DNA of 14,768 nucleotides from Planctomycetota bacterium. GTDB lineage: Bacteria > Planctomycetota > Phycisphaerae > Sedimentisphaerales > Anaerobacaceae. The notes beneath the pieces are model-generated. The model ran no database searches and was not told the DNA's origin. It was given only the letters and a program-made list of their open reading frames with translations. How positions within the stretch are numbered: position 1 is the stretch's first letter; each line of letters starts with the position of its first letter. A program made the position numbers and the translations under genes. The stretch spans positions 1-14,768 of the forward strand of contig JAGLTN010000097.1 in the NCBI GenBank assembly GCA_023135255.1, in the 5' to 3' direction. This document shows, piece after piece, positions 1-9,542 of the stretch.

Positions 1-1
1 T

Positions 2-3000
2 ATCAGCATTTTGTTGTTAGTATGTGCTAATATTTGTCTGGCTTGTGCTCCGCTACCTGAAGCTGTTATATCGGCGGACTTGGATCACATATCTTCTGGT
101 GATTCTATAAATTTTGATGGTAGTTCTTCTTATTATACTGCCGGTACTATTGTAGGATATGAATGGGATTTTGATTACGATTACGAGAACTTCGATGTAG
201 AAAGTTCTGAAACTGCGACAACAGAACCATTTGACACAGCAGGAGAATACGTTGTTGCATTGAGAGTTATAACTGATGATGATCCTGCTAAATATGACAT
301 TGATACAATTACCATTACCGTAGGTGATGTTAAACTTATAACCGAAGCCAATGATACAACATGGTATGATACGATCACAAATGCTCTCAGTGCAGCTTCC
401 GATGGCAATGAAATAGTGGTTTATCCTGGTACTTTTGAAGAATCAATAACAATTGATAAAGATATTACTTTAAGAAGTCTATACAATACAGACTGGGAAA
501 ATGTAAAAGAGACTATTATCGAAAGCTCTTCTGACAGCAATGCTGTAACCGTTTCCACAGGAACAGAATGTCAAATTAGTGGTTTTACAATAAAAGACGG
601 TTTAAGAGGTATTTACTGTACAGACAGTAACTCACTAACTCTCAGCAATCTTATCATAACTGGCAATGACGCAAATACTGTAGATGGCGGTGGTATCTAT
701 TTTGAAAGAGTAGATGCTGATATCGACAACTGCTATATCATTGAAAACGAAGCTGCCAACGGAGGTGGTATTTATTGTGAAGATTCTGATTTGGAGTTAA
801 TAAATTGTGTGTTCTGGGAAAATACAGCAAAAGCTGTCAGTTCATGCGGTGGCGGGCTGTATTTTGTAGACTCGGATATTTCGATAGACAGAAATACTTT
901 CAGTAAAAACAGCTCTGTTGAATATGGTGGAGCTATATGCAGTGATTATGACTCTAATACTGTTTCTGTGTATAACAGTATCTTCTGGAATAATACTGCA
1001 AATACTACAGACTATGATATATATAATGCAGGTACCAGCAGTATATCTCTAAACAGATGTATTATCAGTGATTATGCGACAGGATCTAATCTCCTGAGCA
1101 GTTCTCCTAATTTTAGAGATGAAGATGATATATTCGGAGCAGACTCTATTGCGGGCACTTGTGATGATGGTTTGAGACCACTTCCTGAGACTGCGGCAAT
1201 TGATGCTGCTTATAAAACAACTTCTACTCCTACAACTGATATTGCAGGCAATTCAAGTATCGACAGTTTCTGCACAGATACGGGAACCGGAACTCCTGAT
1301 TACATAGATATAGGAGCTTATGAAGTCCCACGTATATTCTTTGTTGATTGTAATGTCACAGGAGGTGATAATGATGGAAATACATGGGATGATGCTTATA
1401 ACTATCTAAGGGATGCTCTCGATGATAATCGCCTTACTGCTGGTGACTGGATATTCGTAAGTGAAGGAACTTATTGTCCTGATGCTAATGCAACTGATCC
1501 TAACGGCGATAACGACCCTGATAAAAGATTTGATTTGGTAGATGGTGTTTATGTATTTGGCGGATTCACAGAGTCAGCTGGTTTGCATAGTCGCAACTGG
1601 AGTTCGGGTGTATATTCTGCTAATTTAACAATCCTTGATGGTGATTTAGGCGATGCTAATAGTAAAACCGTAGTAATAGGCGGTGATAATGCCAGACTTG
1701 ATGGCTTTAAGGTTAGAAATGGCATAAATACCTCCCGTCCAGGTGGAGGTTTGAAGATTCTTACTGACGATATGGTTGTTGCAAACTGCGTGTTTAAAGA
1801 TAATTATTCTAGTTATTCAGGAGGGGCTGTTTATACCACTTCATATCAATACGAAGAGACAGTTATTTTTGAGAACTGTGTTTTTTCTGATAATAGGGCA
1901 GGAATGAGCTCTACTGGTTATGGTGGTGCTGTTTATAATGATGGAGTAAAAGCTGTTTTTAGTAATTGTGTTTTCAGTGGTAATGGAGCTGCCGATGGAG
2001 GAGCAATTTGCAATGTTGATAGTCTCGTTGAAATCAGTAATTGTACTTTCAGCGATAATATTGGCACCGATGATGCAAATTCAATTTCTGATGTGATCTA
2101 TAATATCAACAACAGCGATGTTACAGCCTATAATACAGTCATATGGAATAATACCGAAGATGGCTGTGGCGAATTAGTCTATAATGAAACAGGTTGTGAG
2201 ACAGGTTTTAGTTATTGTGTTATCAAAGATTGCGGTGACGGCAACGACTGGAATAGTAACTATGGGCAGGACCTTGGAAATAACACTGACAGCGATCCAA
2301 GATTTGCAAATGTTGAAAATCCTTTGGGTATTGATTTACTATTTGGAACTATCGATGACGGCCTGAAAATCAAAGCAGAAAGCAGTTGTATAGATGCTGC
2401 TGACTATAGCAAAGCTCCTGCATTAGATATAGCAGGCAAGATTAGACTTGATGTTAATGATGTTAACAATACAGGTACCGGAACAATTGACTATCTCGAT
2501 ATTGGTGCCTATGAGTATAGAGGCGATTCTGACGGTGATGGCATGCCGGATGAATGGGAAGAGTTCTACGGCTTAAATCCCAATGATGATGATGCATATT
2601 CAGACCTTGACGATGATAGCCATAAAAACCTCAGTGAATATCTGCATGGAAGTGATCCCAATGATGTTAATGATATACCAACTGATAATACAACCATTTT
2701 TGTTCCTAAAGATGTAAGTTCAATCAATGATGCTATCGACCTTGCAATAAATGGCGATACCATAAAAGTTGATACTGGAACATATGTAGAAAATGTTAAT
2801 TTTGATGGGAAAAGTTTAAGTTTAGTTTCGTTTGATCCGGAAGATCCAAGTGTCGTTGCTGCTACTATAATAGATCCGGATAATACATCTCGCACGATTG
2901 ATATTAAAAATGGTAATGGTGCGAATGTGGTTATTGAAGGTTTTACTGTTGAAGGTGGTAGTTATGGCATTGATGTATATGGTTATTGTGCAAAAATTAA

Positions 3001-4615
3001 AAATTGTATAATACAGAATTGCACTACCAGAGGGATCCAATTATCAAACTGTCTGAATAGCTCAATTATCTCCTGCACAGCAAAAGATACAATTGGCCAG
3101 CATGGGATATTTATTGAGTATTCAACTGTAGTAATAGATGACTGTAATAGTTCCAATAATGATGATTGCGGAATTAGTGCATATTATTCCAATGTAACGG
3201 TTTCAAACTCTCTTATAAGTTTGAATAATAAGGAGCCTGGTATATATAATTATAAGGGAGTTTTGAGTGTAGATAATTGTTTGATTTGTAACAACGAAAG
3301 TAGCGGGGTATACTGCGTGGAAGGTGACACAGAAATCATAAATAGCACAATTGATTATAATTACAATGGAATTTCAACCAGTTCCGTGGGAGCATATCCG
3401 ATAAAAGTATTAAACACGGTAATATCAAATCAAACCTCTAAGGGAATCTACTTTTACAACAGCCATGAAAAGGATATTTCAAATTGCATCATTACCAAAA
3501 ACAGTATTGGCATTAAGAGCAGAATTGATCCAACGCAAAACGGTAAAATTGGTACAGTTAGAAATAGTATTATATGGGGAAATGATAGTAATTTTGTGGA
3601 CATAGAGGACGCTGATATCACCTACTGTTGTATTGGCAATAACGATGGAACTTATGAAGGTCTTGGTAATTTTAACATTGACCCATTATTTCAATATCCA
3701 GATAGTAACGACTATCACTTAGATTCTAATTCGCTATGTATTGATGCAGGTGAGCCTTGGGCGGACTACAGTAATGAACCATCACCTAATGGTGGTAGAA
3801 TCAATATCGGGCTATATGGGAATACTTCTGAAGCCACAACAACCACGGATGCTGATAATGATGGGATATGTGACAACTGGGAAAAATACTATTGGCCTAA
3901 TGATGATCCTAATCAGCATGATCCTAATGACAATGATGATGGAGACAGATTTACAAATGAAAGCGAATACCTTTATGGATATGATCCAAATGCGGAAACA
4001 GATGAGCTAATAAAAGTACTTCACATGGAATTTGAACCGTCACCTTTTGATCCAACTTCACCACCATATGAGACCGTCATTAAATATTGGTCAAATGCTT
4101 CTTGCAGTTCAATATTAGATTGTAATCAAATTGACGTTAATGAAATAGTCAGATCTCTGCCTGACGATACCGTAATGGGATATAATGAAGTCTCATGGGA
4201 TGGCAGAGATAGCAACGGACTTATAGCTTATGACGGGAGTTATATTGTTCAGGTTCGAATACCTGATCCTAATTCTGCCGATTTTAGTGGAGAAACGATC
4301 CAATTATATTATGATCATGACATCAATGATATTATCACTTGTAACCCCAACAGGATTCTTCCATTAAACAATGAAATAACAACGATCTCATTCGATATGA
4401 GTCCAAAAAGAGATGTAGTGGTAAGTGTATATGATCCAAATGAAAATATTTTCTGGACATCTTTAGTAAACAGTACTGATCCCAATGAAATAATCTGGGA
4501 TGGTAAAAGTACTGATGGGACAAGTTATGTTCCTGTTTATGGAGAATATACAATCAAAGTCCGTTATGACGGAATGAGGGAAAACAATCAAAGACAGATT
4601 AATGTGTGTAAATAG
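2..4615 (+). CDS. Giant exported beta-helix protein with PKD, choice-of-anchor Q, TSP3-like and FlgD-Ig-like modules (5' partial)
   Basis: The frame is open from base 2, so the start codon lies before the window. The first visible residues (ISILLLVCANICLACA) look like the hydrophobic core of a Sec signal peptide, with a possible cleavage after ACA. Numbering from base 11, the modules are: a PKD domain (about 18-105; FDGSSS, YEWDFD); a parallel beta-helix (108-363); an anchor-Q module (365-440; TGTPDYIDIGAYE); a second beta-helix (441-760) with GGxIY/FxxN coils; a second Q module (760-838; TGTIDYLDIGAYEY); an Asp-rich TSP3/calcium-type segment (839-890; DSDGDGMPDEWE); a NosD-like third helix (894-1228); a third Q-like module (CIDAGEP..., INIGLYG); a second Asp-rich segment (1279-1330); and two FlgD-Ig-like repeats (1337-1425 and 1447-1532; SWDGRDSNG, IWDGKSTDG). 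It is probably a secreted or surface protein that binds a polysaccharide or acts as an adhesin. No catalytic residues were recognised. It stops 18 bp before the RHS gene, so the two are probably co-transcribed. Confidence 0.85.
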   Translation: MSILLLVCANICLACAPLPEAVISADLDHISSGDSINFDGSSSYYTAGTIVGYEWDFDYDYENFDVESSETATTEPFDTAGEYVVALRVITDDDPAKYDIDTITITVGDVKLITEANDTTWYDTITNALSAASDGNEIVVYPGTFEESITIDKDITLRSLYNTDWENVKETIIESSSDSNAVTVSTGTECQISGFTIKDGLRGIYCTDSNSLTLSNLIITGNDANTVDGGGIYFERVDADIDNCYIIENEAANGGGIYCEDSDLELINCVFWENTAKAVSSCGGGLYFVDSDISIDRNTFSKNSSVEYGGAICSDYDSNTVSVYNSIFWNNTANTTDYDIYNAGTSSISLNRCIISDYATGSNLLSSSPNFRDEDDIFGADSIAGTCDDGLRPLPETAAIDAAYKTTSTPTTDIAGNSSIDSFCTDTGTGTPDYIDIGAYEVPRIFFVDCNVTGGDNDGNTWDDAYNYLRDALDDNRLTAGDWIFVSEGTYCPDANATDPNGDNDPDKRFDLVDGVYVFGGFTESAGLHSRNWSSGVYSANLTILDGDLGDANSKTVVIGGDNARLDGFKVRNGINTSRPGGGLKILTDDMVVANCVFKDNYSSYSGGAVYTTSYQYEETVIFENCVFSDNRAGMSSTGYGGAVYNDGVKAVFSNCVFSGNGAADGGAICNVDSLVEISNCTFSDNIGTDDANSISDVIYNINNSDVTAYNTVIWNNTEDGCGELVYNETGCETGFSYCVIKDCGDGNDWNSNYGQDLGNNTDSDPRFANVENPLGIDLLFGTIDDGLKIKAESSCIDAADYSKAPALDIAGKIRLDVNDVNNTGTGTIDYLDIGAYEYRGDSDGDGMPDEWEEFYGLNPNDDDAYSDLDDDSHKNLSEYLHGSDPNDVNDIPTDNTTIFVPKDVSSINDAIDLAINGDTIKVDTGTYVENVNFDGKSLSLVSFDPEDPSVVAATIIDPDNTSRTIDIKNGNGANVVIEGFTVEGGSYGIDVYGYCAKIKNCIIQNCTTRGIQLSNCLNSSIISCTAKDTIGQHGIFIEYSTVVIDDCNSSNNDDCGISAYYSNVTVSNSLISLNNKEPGIYNYKGVLSVDNCLICNNESSGVYCVEGDTEIINSTIDYNYNGISTSSVGAYPIKVLNTVISNQTSKGIYFYNSHEKDISNCIITKNSIGIKSRIDPTQNGKIGTVRNSIIWGNDSNFVDIEDADITYCCIGNNDGTYEGLGNFNIDPLFQYPDSNDYHLDSNSLCIDAGEPWADYSNEPSPNGGRINIGLYGNTSEATTTTDADNDGICDNWEKYYWPNDDPNQHDPNDNDDGDRFTNESEYLYGYDPNAETDELIKVLHMEFEPSPFDPTSPPYETVIKYWSNASCSSILDCNQIDVNEIVRSLPDDTVMGYNEVSWDGRDSNGLIAYDGSYIVQVRIPDPNSADFSGETIQLYYDHDINDIITCNPNRILPLNNEITTISFDMSPKRDVVVSVYDPNENIFWTSLVNSTDPNEIIWDGKSTDGTSYVPVYGEYTIKVRYDGMRENNQRQINVCK

Positions 4616-4619
4616 GATT

Positions 4620-4633
4620 ATAGAGGATTCACT
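4620..4633 (+). promoter_or_regulatory. Ribosome binding site of the RHS gene
   Basis: AGAGG lies 7 nt before the ATG at 4634, in the 18-bp gap after the beta-helix gene. It fixes the start that yields a complete signal peptide. No promoter is apparent in the gap, which supports co-transcription with the upstream gene. Confidence 0.6.
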
Positions 4634-7600
4634 ATGAAAAAAATATTACTGAGTATGGTTTTAGTTATATTCGTCTTAAAGGGGGCATGTGCTGAGGAAT
4701 ATAGTGATGGGTGGATATGGGGATGGGGTACGGAAACAAATCGTGTAAAATATTGTGGTGTATATGAAGGCATTACAAACGATGCTATAATAATGTTACT
4801 AGAATATGTATATTCAGATACAGCTAAAGAATGGAGACCTTCCGTTTGTGGTGAATATGAGCTACCTTGGAGAAAAGTTCAAGCAGGGTATCAAACATGT
4901 CATGATTGGGATGGAGATGTTTGTGATGAATCTTTTAACTCAAATGCAAGAGAAGAAGCTTGTAACGCACTAGACTTGTTTAATAGTGGCCTTTTACTTG
5001 ATTATTTAACTCAAACATTCCCTGATGGTGGCAGTTCTGACCCCAACTTTGAAGCTATTATACTTGATGTCGTAGCTAACTTGAATTCAAAAGAACCTGC
5101 TGAGCAGGCTCATAAAAATGCTAATAATAATACGTCAAAAGCCGATCCCGTCCATTTAAGTAATGGAGAGTATGAACTTACTGTTACAGATTTTGTTATA
5201 CCGGCAAGAACTATGTCTGTGGCATTTACAAGAACCTACGGTAGCAGGAGAGAATACAACTCGCAGTTAGGTTACGGCTGGGATTTCAATTATAATATGA
5301 AAGTCCGTCCCCTTGCTCCTGTCTCAGAAGAACCTAATAGTGTTGTTTTATTAAGTGGAGGTTGCTATAAACGAGATTTCATCCAGGATACAAATGATCC
5401 TAATCTTTATACAAGACAAGATGATTTAAATTCATATATATCTTTTGATCCGGTTACTGAACGTTTTACTCTCATTGAAAAAAGCGGATTACAGTATAAT
5501 TTTAATACAAACGGCTGTCTCTGGAGAATAACAGATGAAAATAATAATTATGTAGAAATTGATTATAAAGATGATGAACTGAAAGATGTTTACGGTCATT
5601 CTAATTATTTTTATACTGAAAGCTACGGTGGGCCTGAAAACAAGTATGGCCTGGTAGCCAGAGAATACCAGATCGACACTATAACTGATGATCTTGGAAG
5701 AGATTACTCTTTTACTTATGATGCTAATGGCTTATTGTATCAAATAACAGATTTTGCTGGTAGAATCTGGGTTTATTCCCATGATCCTCTTACTAATGAT
5801 CTGACCACAGTTCAAGACCCCAACGGCAGGATTACAGAATATATTTATGACCTAAGGCATAATCTTGAACAGATAAAAGATCCTAATGGCGATATATATA
5901 TCACCAATGACTATGACGTATATGATAAAGTTGACACCCAGGTATATGGCAATGGAACTTTTATTTTTGATTATAACTCGGTAGCTAATTATGGTATTTT
6001 AACTGACAGGCAAGATTACGAAACAAGGGTAGATTACACTGACTCCGGGCAGATAGACACAGAAACTATTTATACTTCAGATCCTAATGCAGACCCTAAT
6101 TCTTTTACAACCCAATATTTTTATAATACCAACAACCAAGTTATCCGAACAATATTGCCTGATGGCAACAGTATTGACTATACTTATAATTCCAACGGCA
6201 ATCTGACAGGAGTATACCAGAAAGCTAATCTTGATGATCCTAATATCCTTGGTGGTGGATATACCTACGATCCAAATGACCCGAATGTGATTGGAACAGA
6301 ATTTACCTATGATCCGAACTGGCCTAATAAGTTTAAGACAGTAACAGATGCCATGGGTAAAACAACCAGCTATGATTATGATGGCAATGGCAATCTCGAA
6401 AAGATAACATATCCAACGGTTGGCAATGAAACACCTATTGCGGAGTTTGCATATAATGCTTATGGTCAGCTCGATACTGCAATTTCTGTTGACGGTATTT
6501 TAACGAAGTATCTTTACTACCCTACCGAAGCAGATGTTAATAATTTCGGCCACCTTTGGAAAACGATTGTTGATTACAATGACACAGATGCCAATGCTTT
6601 CAACATAACCACCGAATATGAATATGATCGGGTGGGCAATATTATTGAAATTACAGACCCCAATAGTGATATAACTAAATTCAAGTACAGCCCGATCGAT
6701 CTGCTTGAAGAAACTAAAAATCCTTTAAATCAAACAACTACCTATACCTACACTCCTAACAAGAAAGTAAAAACAATCTCCCGCTCTCTGGGTGCACAGA
6801 CTCAAACAACAACTTATGCCTATGATATACTCGACAACCTCAAAAGTATTACAGGCCCGCTGGGTTCAGAATATTTGACTTCATACGGCTACAATAAAAA
6901 TGAAGACCCGAATATCATAACAGACCCGAATCTAAACAGTACTATATCTGAATACGATGAAAGAGGATTATTGCGAAGTATGACAGATGCCAATGATAAT
7001 ATGACTGAATACAGCTATGATAAGAACGGCAACTTGAAAATTATTATTGATCCTAACGATAATATTACAACTTATGATTATGACCCATTCGGCAGGCTCG
7101 AACTAATTACATACCCTGATGATTCTAACGAGATATTCAGCTACGACAAGAACTCTAATCTTCTTAGCAAGACCAATAGAGCAGAACAAATTATTAGCTA
7201 TGAATATGATGCCCTTAACAGGTTAGAAGTTGTAAACCGGCCTGGAGAGCCTAATATTGTTTATACTTATGATATCGCAGGCAGGATCTATGACGTAAAT
7301 GACAGGGGTGATATTACAGAATTCTATTATGACAGAATAGGCAGAGTTACCGATGTCAATGACCCCGAAGATAGGCTTGTCAGCTATGACTATGACGAGC
7401 TTTCCAGAAGGACTGAGCTTATTTATCCTGATGACAGCAATGTAACATACCAATACGATGCGATGAGTCGTCTGGATAAAATATTCTATAACGGCACAGA
7501 AATTGCTGATTACGATTATGACGCTCTTGGAAGAAGAACTCTTTTAACGCTCGGCAACGATGCAAACGCTATTTATGATTATGATCTTGGCAACAGGCTT

Positions 7601-8959
7601 ACGAAACTGACAAATAATCTTGATGATACGAACTCCATTACCTTTGCCTACGATGATTACGACCTGGTTGGCAATCGCCTGAGTATGAAGATTGATGATG
7701 CTAATGCACACGTCTATACCTACGATGAAATCTACAGGCTGACTTTTGTTGATTATAATGATGGCAATTCTACCAGCTATTTGTACGATGCTTTGAGCAA
7801 TTGGCTCGAAACTTACGATGGTACAACACTAAGCTTCACATCCAACAATATGAATCAGTATACTTATGTTGGAGTGACTCAGTATTTCTACAACAATAAT
7901 GGTTGTCTGTCTAATGACGGCACATATAAGTATTATTACGATTGTGAAAATCGCTTGATCGATGTTAATGATGTAAATGATGCTGCTGTGGCGTCATATA
8001 AATATGATTATATGGGTCGCAGAATTGAGAAAACTGTTTACGGCCCACCAAATGTTACAACAAAATACTGCTACGATGGCCAGCAGGTTATCGCAGAATA
8101 TGAAAATAATGTTCTTGCTCGCAAATTCATTTACGGCTCAGGCATCGATGAGCCGATATGTATGATTGATGTGTCAGATGGTAATGAGATTTATTATTAT
8201 CATTTTGATGGATTAGGTTCTGTAGTTGCTCTTTCAGATGTGAATAATGTAATCGTGGAAAGTTATTCTTACGATGTTTTTGGTAAGCCTGATACAACAA
8301 GCAGTGTTGGCAATCCATATATGTTCACAGCCAGACGATTAGACAGCGAAACTGCTAATTATTACTATCGGGCAAGGATTTATGATCCAAATATAGGCAG
8401 ATTTCTCCAGCCTGACCCGATTGGCTATGATGATGGCTTGAACATGTATGCTTATGTGGGAAATAATCCAGTTAATTTCTTTGATCCATTTGGCTTGTGT
8501 AAAGAGGATAGCACAAACTACTTTACTCTACCAAACGGGCAAAAGATTCCTGCTCCAGCGGGATATGATCCATTAAGAAATGCTTTCGCGGGACATTATG
8601 TTGGTATTTTGGGTTTCTCCGACCTTGTCAGGCCTGGTACACCAATGGACTATAAACGTTTAGGTCATATAAATGGTGAAATCACCCATCCTGAATTTGA
8701 AAACATGGGGAATTTCAATTATGGTTTCGTGGGAAAAGCAGCTGGTTTTACAGAAAGAAGATTATTACGGGAAGCAGGAAGAGCTGCACGTGACAAAAAA
8801 ACAGGTAAGTTTGCAGGAGAAGGTTATCCAGGATATTTTATAAATCCATTTGGTGGCAAAGCTCCTTATGGCGATACGTTAGAAGATCAGGAAATGATAA
8901 AACAAGGTTTTGAGTATTACAATCAAAACCTTATATTTTTCGATTTAATACAATATTAA
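4634..8959 (+). CDS. Sec-exported RHS/YD-repeat polymorphic toxin with type 44-like C-terminal tip
   Basis: This 1441-residue protein starts at an ATG preceded by AGAGG with a 7-nt gap. Residues 1-20 form a signal peptide (MKKILLSMVLVIFVLKGACA, likely cut before EE). Residues 21-168 are an unrecognised Cys-containing region. Residues about 170-222 match the DUF6531 pattern that opens many RHS proteins (ADPVHLSNGEY, TRTYGS, GYGWDFN). YD repeats run from about 365 to 1185 (YDxxGxL/DPNGxxT style). The RHS-associated core follows (YHFDGLGSVVALSD, YYRARIYDPNIGRFLQPDP) and closes with NPVNFFDPFGL, whose DPFGL is residues 1284-1288, the usual autocleavage boundary. The last 153 residues are the variable tip. 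MGNFNYGFVGKAAGF, LLREAG, PYGD, and DQEMIKQGFEYY recall the type 44 polymorphic toxin family (Ntox44, predicted nuclease); that assignment is from memory of the family. By analogy with RHS and WapA proteins, the shell would encapsulate and deliver the tip in contact competition. There is no PAAR or type VI adaptor domain. Confidence 0.9.
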   Translation: MKKILLSMVLVIFVLKGACAEEYSDGWIWGWGTETNRVKYCGVYEGITNDAIIMLLEYVYSDTAKEWRPSVCGEYELPWRKVQAGYQTCHDWDGDVCDESFNSNAREEACNALDLFNSGLLLDYLTQTFPDGGSSDPNFEAIILDVVANLNSKEPAEQAHKNANNNTSKADPVHLSNGEYELTVTDFVIPARTMSVAFTRTYGSRREYNSQLGYGWDFNYNMKVRPLAPVSEEPNSVVLLSGGCYKRDFIQDTNDPNLYTRQDDLNSYISFDPVTERFTLIEKSGLQYNFNTNGCLWRITDENNNYVEIDYKDDELKDVYGHSNYFYTESYGGPENKYGLVAREYQIDTITDDLGRDYSFTYDANGLLYQITDFAGRIWVYSHDPLTNDLTTVQDPNGRITEYIYDLRHNLEQIKDPNGDIYITNDYDVYDKVDTQVYGNGTFIFDYNSVANYGILTDRQDYETRVDYTDSGQIDTETIYTSDPNADPNSFTTQYFYNTNNQVIRTILPDGNSIDYTYNSNGNLTGVYQKANLDDPNILGGGYTYDPNDPNVIGTEFTYDPNWPNKFKTVTDAMGKTTSYDYDGNGNLEKITYPTVGNETPIAEFAYNAYGQLDTAISVDGILTKYLYYPTEADVNNFGHLWKTIVDYNDTDANAFNITTEYEYDRVGNIIEITDPNSDITKFKYSPIDLLEETKNPLNQTTTYTYTPNKKVKTISRSLGAQTQTTTYAYDILDNLKSITGPLGSEYLTSYGYNKNEDPNIITDPNLNSTISEYDERGLLRSMTDANDNMTEYSYDKNGNLKIIIDPNDNITTYDYDPFGRLELITYPDDSNEIFSYDKNSNLLSKTNRAEQIISYEYDALNRLEVVNRPGEPNIVYTYDIAGRIYDVNDRGDITEFYYDRIGRVTDVNDPEDRLVSYDYDELSRRTELIYPDDSNVTYQYDAMSRLDKIFYNGTEIADYDYDALGRRTLLTLGNDANAIYDYDLGNRLTKLTNNLDDTNSITFAYDDYDLVGNRLSMKIDDANAHVYTYDEIYRLTFVDYNDGNSTSYLYDALSNWLETYDGTTLSFTSNNMNQYTYVGVTQYFYNNNGCLSNDGTYKYYYDCENRLIDVNDVNDAAVASYKYDYMGRRIEKTVYGPPNVTTKYCYDGQQVIAEYENNVLARKFIYGSGIDEPICMIDVSDGNEIYYYHFDGLGSVVALSDVNNVIVESYSYDVFGKPDTTSSVGNPYMFTARRLDSETANYYYRARIYDPNIGRFLQPDPIGYDDGLNMYAYVGNNPVNFFDPFGLCKEDSTNYFTLPNGQKIPAPAGYDPLRNAFAGHYVGILGFSDLVRPGTPMDYKRLGHINGEITHPEFENMGNFNYGFVGKAAGFTERRLLREAGRAARDKKTGKFAGEGYPGYFINPFGGKAPYGDTLEDQEMIKQGFEYYNQNLIFFDLIQY
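7761..7971 (+). repeat. Direct repeat, main copy inside the RHS gene (partner at 10134-10344)
   Basis: This segment of the YD-repeat region aligns without gaps to 10134-10344, at a constant offset of 2373 bp. By eye the identity is roughly 85%, beginning with an identical ATGGCAATTCTACCAGCTAT. The offset is a multiple of three, so the two copies are in the same reading frame. Confidence 0.9.
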
Positions 8960-9014
8960 CATTGCTAAATCATATTTAATGAAACTAACAACACAATAAT
9001 TAAGGGATGTGGTT

Positions 9015-9431
9015 ATGAAAAATAAATTAATGGTACTTATTGCCATCTTTGTGGTTGTATCATTTACATACTATTTATACTGCACAGCATTAGTTTTTAA
9101 GAGAGAGGAAATTGAGACAAAAAGAATAAAATCACCAGATGGGAAAGTGGAGGTTGTATTGGTAGAATCTGACACTGGTGCAACTTCTTCTTATATCTTA
9201 GATATATATATTGTTGCAACTGGCAAAAAGATTGCAAAAAAAGATAAACCTATTTTTTCAGCCTTTTCTATCAAGGGAGATAAGATTTATTGGCAAAAAG
9301 ACAGATTTTTATGTATCGAATACGAAACAGCTAAGATATCATATTTTAGTAATTATGAATATCCTTTGAATGATGGTTCCAATTATTTAGTTGAAATCAA
9401 ATTGATACCTATGAAAGACTCTGCACTTTAA
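9015..9431 (+). CDS. Small membrane-anchored protein, candidate immunity/accessory protein
   Basis: This encodes 138 residues from ATG 9015, preceded by AAGGG with an 8-nt gap. A GTG two codons earlier overlaps the region after that site and is less likely. Residues about 5-28 are a single hydrophobic helix (KLMVLIAIFVVVSFTYYLY), followed by KREE, so the rest probably faces the periplasm. The remainder reads like a small beta-rich domain. KSPDGKVEVVLVESDTGATSS recalls DUF5412-type proteins, but this is a pattern seen from memory and not a firm hit. It lies 55 bp after the RHS toxin gene, the classical place for a cognate immunity gene; that role is inferred from position only. It is more AT-rich than the mur genes, as imported cargo often is. 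Confidence 0.75.
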   Translation: MKNKLMVLIAIFVVVSFTYYLYCTALVFKREEIETKRIKSPDGKVEVVLVESDTGATSSYILDIYIVATGKKIAKKDKPIFSAFSIKGDKIYWQKDRFLCIEYETAKISYFSNYEYPLNDGSNYLVEIKLIPMKDSAL

Positions 9432-9542
9432 TAAAATATTAAATATAATGATATTTATTTACCGTTTATTTTTTAACTAATATTAAACCACATTAATAGT
9501 AATTTTTACCAATGAAAAGCCAAGAACAGGAAAAGTGCAAAC

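Noticed and set aside
2566..3040. Antisense open frames over the beta-helix and RHS genes
   Set aside because: They are shadows of strongly coding frames, with no ribosome sites or family signatures.
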